Positions 26,144 to 34,712 are shown, counted from the first letter of the stretch. The stretch: 64,000 nucleotides of DNA from Polyangiaceae bacterium UTPRO1 (GCA_002050235.1 MWST01000038.1:1-64000); one strand, 5' to 3'. Program-made: numbers and translations. Notes: generated from the sequence alone by a model not told the origin.

Positions 26144-27578
26144 GGCGGCAGCTCACGTAGCGTTTGAAGACCATGGTCAGCACGACGAGGATGTAGGTTA
26201 TGGGGTTCAACCACATGTCGGCGAAGAAGCTGTAGAAGAGCAACAACATCAGGCTCGGCTCGAGTGCGGCGGCGATCCAGCGGACGTCGGCAGGCGTGGC
26301 GGGAGACCGTTGAATCCATCGGATATCGCGCAGCGTCACCCAGTAGAGCAGCAAGAACAGCGCCAGGCAGAAGATCCCGCCTTCACTGAGCGCCCAAATG
26401 TAGGAGTTGTGCGGGGGCCGATAGAACGGGTCGTTGTAGACCTGCCGCGCGACCTCGCGGAAGTTGCCGAGGCCGACGCCGAAGATCGGATACTCGAGGA
26501 AGATGTCCCAGCCGAGGCCGACGGTCTCGACGCGGCGCTCTGTCGAGTGCGTGCCGATGTTGCCGCCGCGCCCTTGCGCGAACGGATTGAGGTTGGCCAT
26601 CCGCTCCAGGCTCTCCTGGGGCACGATGGTCAGCATCATGCCGATCATGAGAAAGGCCAGGAGGACCACCTGAATGCGGCTGCCGCGCATCGCGCCGCGG
26701 TCCCGGGTCAGGAGATAGAAGAGCACGCCGAGGCCGAGAAAGCCGCTGCGCGAGGCGGCCAGGAGCACCGTCAGCACGAGTGCGCCGATCACGCCGTAGA
26801 TGAACAGCCGCACCGCCGGCGACTTCTGCGTCTGTCCCAAGTACCACCAGAAGGCGGCCTGCATGAGGCAGAGGAACGCCAGGCGGTTCGAATTCGTTCC
26901 CATCGAGAACGCCGCCGCCGCGCGCCCGTCGGCTCTCGTGCCCATCGCCCAGTCGCCGAGCGCCGACGGGACGACCATGATCAGACAGAGCAGGATGACC
27001 GTCATCGCCATCTTGATGTGGCGTTTGGTCGTCAGGAACTTCGCCGCCAGGATGATGAACGCGAAGCGGGTGATGAAATCGCGTGCGAGCGGCGCCGTCT
27101 GGTCGAGGGTGCGGACCTTCCCCCAGGTGATCCGGAGGTCAGGGAAGGTCCAGTAGGACGCGAAGGTGCCGAAGAGGAATACGACGCCTAGTAGCAGGTA
27201 CAGCTGGACTTGCCGCACGCGCACGAACCAGAAGTCGGGACGCTGCGCCAGCTCGGCGAGCAGGATCACCGACAAGATGATGCCGAGCACGTTGTTGATC
27301 GTGAGGAGCCCGCCGCCGCGAATCGGCGTCGGATAGCTCGCGAAGAGGTAGTTCGTGAGCAGGAGCAGGATCCCGACTTCCGGCCGTGCCAGCACCACCA
27401 CGAGCAACATCGATGCGATGATGAGCGCGACGGCGGTCGCCTCCTGGCTCGCCAGGGTGGCGGCCACGAGCAGCACCGCCAACGCGGCGAGTCCCACGAG
27501 CCCGAGGAGGGACGGACCCGATCCGCCGCGCGCCCGGGAGCCATAGCCGGGCAGTGCCTGATCGGCCGCGGCGCTCAT
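26127..27578 (-). CDS. O-antigen ligase/polymerase family membrane protein (Wzy/WaaL-like)
   Basis: 483 residues with 11-12 predicted helices. The Wzy_C/O-antigen-ligase signature is present: AASRSGFLGLGV, a large periplasmic loop, YPIFGVGLGNFREVARQVYND, then PPHNSYIWALSEGG with the conserved His. These proteins polymerise lipid-linked repeat units or ligate glycans to an acceptor at the periplasmic side. It follows the CpsD-like gene by 37 bp and overlaps the GT4 gene by 17 nt. Whether this or the fused domain at 20262-22178 is the polymerase cannot be told from sequence. Confidence 0.9.
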   Translation of the reverse strand: MSAAADQALPGYGSRARGGSGPSLLGLVGLAALAVLLVAATLASQEATAVALIIASMLLVVVLARPEVGILLLLTNYLFASYPTPIRGGGLLTINNVLGIILSVILLAELAQRPDFWFVRVRQVQLYLLLGVVFLFGTFASYWTFPDLRITWGKVRTLDQTAPLARDFITRFAFIILAAKFLTTKRHIKMAMTVILLCLIMVVPSALGDWAMGTRADGRAAAAFSMGTNSNRLAFLCLMQAAFWWYLGQTQKSPAVRLFIYGVIGALVLTVLLAASRSGFLGLGVLFYLLTRDRGAMRGSRIQVVLLAFLMIGMMLTIVPQESLERMANLNPFAQGRGGNIGTHSTERRVETVGLGWDIFLEYPIFGVGLGNFREVARQVYNDPFYRPPHNSYIWALSEGGIFCLALFLLLYWVTLRDIRWIQRSPATPADVRWIAAALEPSLMLLLFYSFFADMWLNPITYILVVLTMVFKRYVSCRRVVIA

Positions 27579-27615
27579 CGTCCCTCGTCGACCTGCCCGC
27601 GACCACGGTCGCGGC

Positions 27616-28410
27616 TCAGATCATCTCCTCTAGGAACGCCGGTAGATAGCTCTTACGCCGGTTGAACAGGGCGCCCAGCATCTTGGTCCCGGCGCGCTCG
27701 AGCTGCCGCTTGGCGCGCTGCGCTTCGTCGATGCGCGTGCGATCCGCCTCGACCACGAAGACGGCGCCGTCGGTGTGCGGCCCGAGGATCAGCGCATCGG
27801 TGTAGACGTTCGCCGGCGCCGAATCGAAGACTACGAACTGAAAGCGCTCGTGGAGCTTCTCCATCACCTCGGGAAAACGCGACGACTCGAGAATCGCCGA
27901 CGGCGCGCTCTCGTAGTGCCCGCTAGTAATGACGAAGAGCTGCGGCTGGGGCGTGGCCTGAACGACCGCCTCGAGCCCCTGTCGTCCTTCGACGAGCTCC
28001 GCGAAGCCGCCGTTGCGCCGGATCGGAAAGACCTGCTCGAGCGCCGGCGTCCGGAAGTTCGCCTCGATCAGCAGCACATCGAGCTTCTTGCGCTTGGCGA
28101 GCGTCGACGCGAAGAGCGCCGCCGTCGTTGTCGTGCCCTCGCCGTGCAATGACGCAACGACCATGAGATCGCGGAGGACCGGCTGCTCGTGGCTCGGCAA
28201 CAGCACGTGGGTCCCGAGCCGCTGATAGGCTTCCTCGATATCGGGGGCGAGGTCGAAGTCGATACGCAGGCTACCGTTCGTCCGCACCCCGCCCGTCTTC
28301 GGCGCGCGCCGCCACCACGCGCGCCGCGGCGGCGGATCGCCGCCGCCGGGAGCGGCGCCGCCTTCGCGTTCTTCCTGCGCCCGCTGCAGCGCTTCGTAGA
28401 TCTTGCTCAT
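27616..28410 (-). CDS. CpsD/CapB-like (BY-kinase family) ATPase lacking the Walker A lysine
   Basis: 264 residues of the bacterial tyrosine autokinase fold found in XrtA-type exopolysaccharide loci. It begins SKIYEALQRAQEE, the usual N-terminus of that group. The Walker A should read GEGKST or similar, but here it is HGEGTTTTA (residues 89-97), with Thr93 where the catalytic Lys belongs. The Walker A' motif is LLIEANFRTPAL (Glu for the usual Asp) and Walker B is VVFDSAPANVYTDA. There is no C-terminal Tyr cluster. It overlaps the chain-length gene by 4 nt, and the two would form a Wzc-like pair. It may still pair with the Wzz-like protein structurally, but ATP hydrolysis and autophosphorylation are doubtful. 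Confidence 0.85.
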   Translation of the reverse strand: MSKIYEALQRAQEEREGGAAPGGGDPPPRRAWWRRAPKTGGVRTNGSLRIDFDLAPDIEEAYQRLGTHVLLPSHEQPVLRDLMVVASLHGEGTTTTAALFASTLAKRKKLDVLLIEANFRTPALEQVFPIRRNGGFAELVEGRQGLEAVVQATPQPQLFVITSGHYESAPSAILESSRFPEVMEKLHERFQFVVFDSAPANVYTDALILGPHTDGAVFVVEADRTRIDEAQRAKRQLERAGTKMLGALFNRRKSYLPAFLEEMI

Positions 28411-29948
28411 ACCCGTTCGACCTCGATGGCCTCGCTGATGTCGGGAATGACGGCGAAGACCGGAAGCTCGAGATGCTGCTCCACTTGCTCCTCGAGCTTG
28501 AAGTTGCGCCCGAGGAACTCGAGCCCGACCGCCGAGCCGACTCCGAGGCCTATCCCGGCGATGAGCGCCGCCAGGATCATGACCATGCCCATTTGGTTGA
28601 ACGGCTTCAGCGCCAGGCTCGCGGGATCGAGCACGCCCACGTTCACGATGCCTTCCTTGTCGAGCGCCTCCGCGATGCGGGCCTCATCCTGTTTGCGCTC
28701 GAACAGCCGGTAGGACTCGCGCGCCGCCGAGACGTCCTGTTCGAGGGCCGCGAGCTCGATCGTCTTCTTGCGCAGCTCGACCGCTGCCTCTTCGTTCTGA
28801 TCTCGCCAGTTGTCGAGGAACGTGGGCAGCGCCTTGACCCGCTCCCGCAAGTCGAAGAGATTGCGTTCGTGGTGCAGGATCTCCTGCGTGAGCACCTCGC
28901 GAATGGGGTTGGCGCTCATGCGCTCGCGACCGGGCACGCCGGCGCTCGCCTTGGCGAGCGCGAGCCGCTCTTTCAGGATCGCGATCTCGCCGTCGAGATC
29001 GGAGATCGTGCGGTCCTCGTCGGTGTAGAGCTGCTTCGCATTCGCCCGCTTGGCTTCGAGCTCCCCGAGCTTCGTCATCAGCAGTTGCGCCTCCGGATTG
29101 ATGCGCTCGGCGTCGGCGAAAATGCGCTCGGGCTGCTCGGCGAGCTGCTGCTTCATGATCTCGAGGTTGCGCTCGGCGACGCTGATCTTGTTCGTCTGCG
29201 TACGCAGGACGTCGCGATAGCGAACCGCGTCCTTTACGGCCCAGCGGATCTGGTCCTCGGGAACGACGATGCGTTCGCGCTCGACGAAGTCGGCGAGCTT
29301 CGCCTCCGCCTCCCGGACGCGCATCCGCTGCCGTACGAGCTCTTCTTCGAAGAAGTGGGCCGCGCCGTTCGCCCCGTGCACCTGGGCGTGACGATCGAGG
29401 TAGGTGTCGACGAGGGTCTGCAGGATCTGCTGCCCCTTCTGCGGATTGCGGGCGAAGAGATCGACGGCGATGACGTTCGATTGCGGCGCCGGCCCCACCG
29501 ACAACATGCTGCGGAGTATGCCTACCTGCTCTTCCACCGAGCGATCGGTGTCGGCGCCGAAGATCGGCGTCCCGGCGCCATTCATGCGGTCCAGCACCCG
29601 GCGGGCGAGCTCGGCGCTCTTCAGGATCTCGATCTCGGAATTGATCTGCTCGGTCGTAGCGGAGACCGGCAAGGTGATCTCGCGCTGCTCGCCCGAGCTC
29701 ACCTGCACCTCGGCGCGGCCCGGGCGGATCATCACCTTGGACGTGCTCTTGTAGATGCGCGGGCGCATGAAGCCGGCGATCAGCACGGCGAGCACGACGA
29801 CCGCGATCACCGCCAGCACCTGCCACTTGCGCTTGAACACCGCGTAGAGCATCAGCTTGATGGCCGCGGCGCCATCTTGTTGCGGCGGAGCTTCCGCAAA
29901 GTATGGGAAACCGCCGTTCGTTTTCATGATCTCGGGTTGCACGCTCAC
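28407..29948 (-). CDS. Wzz/GumC-like polysaccharide chain-length determinant
   Basis: 513 residues from a GTG at 29948, which has AGG 5 nt upstream; an ATG at 29927 is an alternative without a ribosome site. An N-terminal helix (about residues 43-60, VLAVIAVVVLAVLIAGF) and a C-terminal helix (about 455-480) flank a large periplasmic domain with long coiled coil (roughly 180-430). This is the Wzz/GumC family build without the fused kinase domain, which is encoded next (27616-28410). It would set glycan length and connect polymerisation with the outer-membrane export lipoprotein encoded 7 bp upstream. Confidence 0.9.
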   Translation of the reverse strand: MSVQPEIMKTNGGFPYFAEAPPQQDGAAAIKLMLYAVFKRKWQVLAVIAVVVLAVLIAGFMRPRIYKSTSKVMIRPGRAEVQVSSGEQREITLPVSATTEQINSEIEILKSAELARRVLDRMNGAGTPIFGADTDRSVEEQVGILRSMLSVGPAPQSNVIAVDLFARNPQKGQQILQTLVDTYLDRHAQVHGANGAAHFFEEELVRQRMRVREAEAKLADFVERERIVVPEDQIRWAVKDAVRYRDVLRTQTNKISVAERNLEIMKQQLAEQPERIFADAERINPEAQLLMTKLGELEAKRANAKQLYTDEDRTISDLDGEIAILKERLALAKASAGVPGRERMSANPIREVLTQEILHHERNLFDLRERVKALPTFLDNWRDQNEEAAVELRKKTIELAALEQDVSAARESYRLFERKQDEARIAEALDKEGIVNVGVLDPASLALKPFNQMGMVMILAALIAGIGLGVGSAVGLEFLGRNFKLEEQVEQHLELPVFAVIPDISEAIEVERV

Positions 29949-29955
29949 CCTCGCC

Positions 29956-30702
29956 TCAGGGAATGGGGATCGGCGCGGTCGCGCCGGCGCGCGACTCCAC
30001 TGGAAGGATCTCGCGAATGTACTGCTTCACGAAGATGCCGGCGTTGGCGATACGAGAGGCCGGGACGAAGACGATGTCGTTCCCGGAAAGCCGCACCACC
30101 TCGGGAGTGCCGTTGGTCACGACGTCCTCGAGATCGACCCGGCTGGCGTTGTAATCGCCGTTCGAGTCGCGGGCGATATAGAGCACGTCTTGCTTCTGCG
30201 CCGTATCTTTGAAGCCTCCCACCGCCATGACCGCCTGGAGCGGGGTCATCCCCTCCTGCACGGTCACGAACCCCGGACGGTTCACTTCGCCGCCGACGTA
30301 GACGCGGCGATCGCCGATGCCGATCACGATCACGACCACTTCGGGGTTCTTCAGGTAGCGGGAGGAGCGCTGCTTGATGATCTCGGCCAGTTCGAGCGGG
30401 GTGCGCCCCTCGGCCAGGATCTCGCCGGTGACATCGAGGCTGATCATGCCGTCGGGCCGCACGGGGAGCTCCTGATCGCGGGCGTGATGATACGGGAACT
30501 TCACGCTCAGCTTGTCGCCGGCCATGAGACGATACTCGCCGCGACGGATCGGGCCGCGCTGCTGCGCCATCACCTCTTCGGGCGGCGGCAGCTTCCGCTT
30601 GCCGACGCTGCTGCAAGCCGACGGCAGCAGCAGCAGCAAGACGCAGGCGCCCGCACCGATCCGGCGCGGCACTCGCATCTTCGGAGATGTTCCCTGGATC
30701 AT
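29956..30702 (-). CDS. Wza-like polysaccharide export outer-membrane lipoprotein
   Basis: 248 residues from the ATG at 30702, with GAGGAAG 8 nt upstream. A signal peptide ends in a lipobox (LLPSAC, Cys30). Residues about 70-150 form the poly-export domain (GDKLSVKFPYHH, RPDGMISLDVTGEILAEG, TPLELAEIIKQR), followed by one SLBB domain (VYVGGEVNRPG, MTPLQAVMAVGGF). It should form the outer-membrane or periplasmic channel with the Wzz-like partner. The 161-bp gap before it, after the NusG gene, holds only a short GTCCC/GGGAC hairpin (about 30739-30753). Confidence 0.92.
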   Translation of the reverse strand: MIQGTSPKMRVPRRIGAGACVLLLLLPSACSSVGKRKLPPPEEVMAQQRGPIRRGEYRLMAGDKLSVKFPYHHARDQELPVRPDGMISLDVTGEILAEGRTPLELAEIIKQRSSRYLKNPEVVVIVIGIGDRRVYVGGEVNRPGFVTVQEGMTPLQAVMAVGGFKDTAQKQDVLYIARDSNGDYNASRVDLEDVVTNGTPEVVRLSGNDIVFVPASRIANAGIFVKQYIREILPVESRAGATAPIPIP

Positions 30703-30863
30703 CGACGTCGCTTCCTCGTCACCGGCGCAGCCCCGACTTAGTCCCGCTCGGGGACGAGGCTCCGCCATCGCAGATTGCGTAAGTACCGGCAATGCCTCCA
30801 CAACCACCACCGTACCTGAAACCGATACGGCTCACCCAGTCGAGAAATGAATTCTTTGCGAAC

Positions 30864-31364
30864 CTAGAAGCGGCCGACGGCCGCGAGAGGAATTTCCACC
30901 GAGGTGCCTTGCCGCAGGAAGTCCATCAGAACGCGGATCCGCCCGCGCTCGGGACACGGCTTCTCGATGATCGCTATCAACCCCGCGAACGGCCCGCGCT
31001 TTATCCGGACGCGCTCTCCCGCCCGGAAAGCCCGATCGGGTCGGATGATGCCGTCGGGAGCTGTCTGGTCGCGGAGAAAATCGACGATCTTTCTTCCGAT
31101 CGGTGAGGGGATCTCGCCGAAGGACACGAAGCCCTTGACGCCCGGGCTCCAGCTCACCGCCTGGTAGGCCGTATGGAGCACGACGTCGACGAAGATGTAG
31201 CCGGGAAAGAGCGGCACCGCCGCCCAGTCGTTGGTCCAGCCCACGGGCTCCAGGATCCGCGGGCAGAAGGCGGTGATTCCGCGTCGGTCGAGGCTCCGAA
31301 GCGCTTGTTCCTCCTTGCGCGACTTCGTGCGAACGACGAACCATTCGGGCTGCGGAGTAGGCAT
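30864..31364 (-). CDS. NusG paralogue (RfaH/UpxY-type antiterminator)
   Basis: 166 residues. The NusG N-terminal domain opens with WFVVRTKSRKEEQALRSL and contains PLFPGYIFVDV, the RNA-polymerase clamp-binding face. The C-terminal KOW domain reads RAGERVRIKRGPFAGLIAIIE. It is shorter and more divergent than housekeeping NusG, and it is the first gene of the polysaccharide transcript, as with RfaH, UpxY and LoaP. Such proteins ride on polymerase and suppress termination through long cell-surface operons. It begins about 20 nt after the predicted transcription start of the sigma-54 promoter, with no obvious Shine-Dalgarno sequence. Confidence 0.9.
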   Translation of the reverse strand: MPTPQPEWFVVRTKSRKEEQALRSLDRRGITAFCPRILEPVGWTNDWAAVPLFPGYIFVDVVLHTAYQAVSWSPGVKGFVSFGEIPSPIGRKIVDFLRDQTAPDGIIRPDRAFRAGERVRIKRGPFAGLIAIIEKPCPERGRIRVLMDFLRQGTSVEIPLAAVGRF

Positions 31365-31395
31365 GGTGGAGAGACGGGATTCGACAGGAAACTAG

Positions 31396-31411
31396 AGCAA
31401 GTTCGATGCCA
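31396..31411 (-). promoter_or_regulatory. Sigma-54 (RpoN) promoter
   Basis: The reverse strand reads TGGCATCGAACTTGCT, against the sigma-54 consensus TGGCAC-N5-TTGCW. All -24 GG and -12 GC bases are present with the required 10-nt spacing, and only one core base differs (T for C in the -24 element). Transcription would start near 31384, about 20 nt before the NusG paralogue's ATG. The NtrC-family activator at 33276-34691 is the natural partner. Confidence 0.8.
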
Positions 31412-31530
31412 TAGAATCAGATGATTCCTGTCCGTTCGGCCCTCCTGACGCCACACCGCGGCGGCGGCTTTCTGCCTGCGCCTCCATGCACCTGCGGCTC
31501 GGGGGCCATCTTCCTCCATCGCCACCCACC

Positions 31531-31546
31531 CGAGACCATGATCTCG
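31531..31546. promoter_or_regulatory. Candidate enhancer (activator-binding palindrome)
   Basis: CGAGACCATGATCTCG is palindromic at 14 of 16 positions. It lies about 120-135 bp upstream of the sigma-54 promoter, the usual distance for an NtrC-type upstream activating site. Whether the adjacent regulator binds it is inference. Only one full copy was found. Confidence 0.4.
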
Positions 31547-31666
31547 ACTCGATCGAGCCGACGTTGCGTTTCTGCGGGATCGTGCACCCACGTCAGGTGA
31601 TCGCCCTACGATATCTCTAGGAACCCGTGTGACACTGCGTGGTTAGGCATGCGCTCCCGCAGCGCT

Positions 31667-33193
31667 TCACGGCAGGGGATCGTCATCCACCCCCGGGTCG
31701 TCCGTCGCAAGCTCATCGTCATCGGAGAGCGGCTCCTCGCCAGGGAGCATCCCCCCGCCGGCGCCGGGTCGTCCGTAGTCGAGGCGCGGCGCCGGCAGCA
31801 CCAAGATCCTGCCGGCCGCGATGACGTTCGGATCGTCGAGCCACGGATTCGCCTTCTGGATCATCGCCAGCACGCGCGGCGTAGCGCTACCGTAATAGCG
31901 GGTCGCGAGATCGGCGACGGTGTCGCCGCCGCTCACCGTGACGCGGAGGTCGTCGGAACGGCCCGTGCGCGCCGGCCGGGCCTCCGCATCGTTGGCGTGC
32001 TGCGCGGCCTCCGCCCGCACGGCCGCAGCGGCAGGCTCCGGCAGCAGAGTCGCCGCAGGCTCGGGCAACGACGTCGCCGCCGCCGTCTCGACCGGTTCGG
32101 GCTCCAGACGCGAGCCGGACAGGACAGCAACGGCCGGGTCACCGGTCGCCGCCACCGCGGGATCGACTACGGCCGCGCTCGCTGGCGCTGCCGTCGGCTC
32201 GACGGGCGGCCGGGTCGGTGCGGGCACAGCAACGGTCGCCGGCGACGCCGCTGGAACCAACGGAGCATCCGCTCGCCATCCGCCGCCGCGCGCGGACACC
32301 AGGCTCACGACCGCTAGCGCGCCGCCGAAAACCGCCGCCGCGCCGAGCGCCGCGGCGCGCCCCATCCGGCTCGGGATCCATGCGCTACGGCGCCGCAGAT
32401 CGCGCATCGCCTCGCCGATCTCGCGCCACCCGATAGTGCGCTTGCCGTGCGCGTAGGCCGTCACCAGGGCGTTGTCGCACGCTGCGTTCACGAGCCGCGG
32501 CACGCCGCCCGAGAACCACCACAGCCGGAAGAGCGCCGCCGGCGTGAACAGACCGCGCACGTCCCCGCCGGCGGCGGCAATGCGCGCTCCCACATATGCC
32601 CGCACCTCGGTGCGCGCGAGCGGGCGCAGCCGCGCGCTCACCGAGATCCGCTGTCGCAGCTGGCGGATCTCCGGACGGGCCAGCAAGGCATCGAACTCGG
32701 GCTGCCCAGCGAGGACGAGCTGCAGGATCTTCTCCTTCGCGGTTTCCAGATTCGAGAGCAGCCGCAGCTCCTCGAGCACCGGGATGGTGAGGTCCTGAGC
32801 CTCGTCGATCAGGACGACGACGTTGCCGCCGCGAGCCAGCGTGTCCAGCAGCTCGGCGTTCAGCGCCTCCAGCATGTCGAGCTTGCCGGCGCCGGCGGCC
32901 GGCGGGTGCCCGAGATCGGAGAGGATGAAGCGCAGCATCTCCTCGAAGCCGATGGCCGGATTGATGACCAGCACGCTGCGCGTCTCGCGCGGCAGCTCGG
33001 AGAGCAGGCGGCGCAGCAGCGTCGTCTTCCCGGTCCCCGCCTCGCCGATCAGCGACACGAAGCCCTTGCGGTCGACGACCCCGTAATGCAGCGCCGCGAG
33101 CGCCTCGCGATAGCTGGCGTTCAGGTAGAGGAACTTCGGATCCGGGGTGAGATTGAACGGCTTCTCGCGGAAGCCGAAGAACGCGCGATACAC
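31667..33193 (-). CDS. ExeA-like AAA ATPase with membrane helix and C-terminal LysM domain
   Basis: 508 residues. The N-terminal ATPase (about 1-270) opens MYRAFFGFREKPFNLTPDP and has Walker A GEAGTGKTT (50-58), Walker B VVLIDEAQD and arginine-rich sensor motifs. This is the ExeA/GspA family, whose members also occur as XrtA/PEP-CTERM-locus ATPases. A single helix (about 288-306) is followed by a Pro/Ala-rich spacer and a LysM domain (about 420-470, GGDTVADLATRYYGSA then IQKANPW). The topology puts the ATPase in the cytoplasm and LysM on peptidoglycan. It may open or mark the wall for the export machinery. It follows the regulator gene by 82 bp. Confidence 0.88.
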   Translation of the reverse strand: MYRAFFGFREKPFNLTPDPKFLYLNASYREALAALHYGVVDRKGFVSLIGEAGTGKTTLLRRLLSELPRETRSVLVINPAIGFEEMLRFILSDLGHPPAAGAGKLDMLEALNAELLDTLARGGNVVVLIDEAQDLTIPVLEELRLLSNLETAKEKILQLVLAGQPEFDALLARPEIRQLRQRISVSARLRPLARTEVRAYVGARIAAAGGDVRGLFTPAALFRLWWFSGGVPRLVNAACDNALVTAYAHGKRTIGWREIGEAMRDLRRRSAWIPSRMGRAAALGAAAVFGGALAVVSLVSARGGGWRADAPLVPAASPATVAVPAPTRPPVEPTAAPASAAVVDPAVAATGDPAVAVLSGSRLEPEPVETAAATSLPEPAATLLPEPAAAAVRAEAAQHANDAEARPARTGRSDDLRVTVSGGDTVADLATRYYGSATPRVLAMIQKANPWLDDPNVIAAGRILVLPAPRLDYGRPGAGGGMLPGEEPLSDDDELATDDPGVDDDPLP

Positions 33194-33275
33194 GCCGTCA
33201 CCTCACCAGCGGCGATCCACCGCCGCTCAGTCGTTGGACCGCGAAGGGCGAAGGCCGACCCGAGGCATTCGGCAA

Positions 33276-34691
33276 TCAACCGACCAGGGCCTGGTCGGCC
33301 TCGCCGCGATCCCGACCGCGGAAGTCCTCCCGCTGGAGCGTGTGCAGCTTCATCTTGCGGTGGAGCGTCGCCGCGTCGACCAGCGCGTGCTTCGCGCTCA
33401 GGTTGATGCTGCCGCGGTTCTTCTTCAGCACGTGGCTCAGGTAGTCTTTCTCGGCGCGCCGCAGGTACTCCTTGAGCGGCACCTCGTAGTCGTAGGCCCG
33501 TCTGAGCGACTCGATGTCCTTGCGCTTGCCGGCGCCCGGAAGGTCGACCTCGCGGATCACCGGACCGGTAGTCCGCAAGATGGCGCGCTCGAGCACGTTG
33601 CCGAGCTCGCGCACGTTGCCCGGCCAGTGGAAGCCCATGAGCTCCGACAGCGCTTTGTTGGACACGCGGGCAATGCCGCGCTCGCGCGCCATCTCGCTGT
33701 TGCGCAGGAACTCGCTCACCAGGAGCGGGATGTCCTCGATGCGGTCACGCAGCGGCGGGATGCGGATCGGCACGACGTTGATGCGATAGAAGAAGTCCTC
33801 GCGCATGCGGCCGTCGGCGACGAGCTCGGTCAGCTCGACATTGGTCGCCGCGATGACGCGCATGTTGACCTTCACCCGGCGGTTGCCGCCGAGCCGTTCG
33901 ACCTCGCGCTCCTCGAGCACGCGCAGGAGCTTCAGCTGCATGTTGAGCGTTATGCTCTCGATTTCGTCGAGGAAGAGCGTGCCGCCGCTCGAGAGCTCGA
34001 TCTTGCCCACGCGATCGTGCACCGCGCCGGTGAATGCTCCGCGCTCGTAGCCGAAGAGCTCGCTCTCGAGGAGGGTGTCCGGGAAGGCGGCGCAGTTGAT
34101 GGCGACGAACCGTCCCGACTTGCGCTTGCCCTGGAAGTGCACGGCGCGCGCGACCAGCTCTTTGCCGGTTCCGGACTCGCCGGTGACGAGCACCGTCGCA
34201 TCGTTCTGCGCCAGCACCTCGATCGACTCGAAGATCTCGTGCATGACGCGGTTGCGGCTCACGATGTTGGCGAACGAGTAGCGGTTCGAGAGCTGGTTGC
34301 GCAGATAGTTGATCTCGTCGAGGAGGCGCCGCTTCTCGAGCACCTTCTCGGTCGCGAGGAGAATCTCCTCCTTCTGGAAGGGCTTCGTGATGTAATCGCT
34401 GGCGCCTTGTTTGATGGCCTCGACGGCGCCTTTGATGCTGGCGTAGCCGGTGATCATGATCACGTCGAGATCGGGCCAGTGCTCCTTGATCTCGCGCGTG
34501 AGACCGATCCCGTCGGTTCCCGGGATGCGGAGGTCGACGACCGCCAGCGAGAAGTCGTGCTCGCCGAGCAAGCGCAGCGCCTCGGAGGCGTTGCCGGCGC
34601 TGCTCACGAGATACTGCTGCGAGGTGTAGAGGTCCTCGAGCTGGCGGCAGATGAGGGGATCGTCGTCGACGATGAGAATACGCGTGTCCAT
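33276..34691 (-). CDS. Sigma-54-dependent response regulator (NtrC family, PrsR-like)
   Basis: 471 residues. Receiver domain with acidic pocket DDD (9-11), phospho-acceptor Asp53 (VVDLRIPG), Thr81 and Lys103. The AAA+ domain has GESGTGKE (171-178), the sigma-54-contacting GAFTGA loop (218-223), LFLDEIESI and WPGNVREL. The C-terminal Fis-type helix-turn-helix is recognisable (NRGSINLSAKHALVDAATLHRK) but diverged. It resembles PrsR, the regulator of exosortase-A exopolysaccharide loci. It should activate the sigma-54 promoter at 31396-31411 after phosphorylation, presumably by the kinase encoded 21 bp upstream. Confidence 0.92.
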   Translation of the reverse strand: MDTRILIVDDDPLICRQLEDLYTSQQYLVSSAGNASEALRLLGEHDFSLAVVDLRIPGTDGIGLTREIKEHWPDLDVIMITGYASIKGAVEAIKQGASDYITKPFQKEEILLATEKVLEKRRLLDEINYLRNQLSNRYSFANIVSRNRVMHEIFESIEVLAQNDATVLVTGESGTGKELVARAVHFQGKRKSGRFVAINCAAFPDTLLESELFGYERGAFTGAVHDRVGKIELSSGGTLFLDEIESITLNMQLKLLRVLEEREVERLGGNRRVKVNMRVIAATNVELTELVADGRMREDFFYRINVVPIRIPPLRDRIEDIPLLVSEFLRNSEMARERGIARVSNKALSELMGFHWPGNVRELGNVLERAILRTTGPVIREVDLPGAGKRKDIESLRRAYDYEVPLKEYLRRAEKDYLSHVLKKNRGSINLSAKHALVDAATLHRKMKLHTLQREDFRGRDRGEADQALVG

Positions 34692-34712
34692 AAGTCCGAT
34701 GCTCCCGAATCG

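Larger units (their letters stand above)
31365..31666 (-). other. Intergenic control region ahead of the polysaccharide operon
   Basis: About 300 bp with no credible gene. It lies between the end of the LysM-ATPase gene and the NusG paralogue, both on the minus strand. It holds the sigma-54 promoter, the candidate activator palindrome at 31531-31546 and a second short palindrome CTCGATCGAG at 31548-31557. A 5-bp GCGCT/AGCGC hairpin just after the ATPase stop (31650-31664) has no T-run and is too weak to call a terminator. Confidence 0.6.

Noticed and set aside
31650-31664. Hairpin GCGCT/AGCGC just after the LysM-ATPase gene as a terminator
   Set aside because: Five base pairs and no T-run; too weak to claim.
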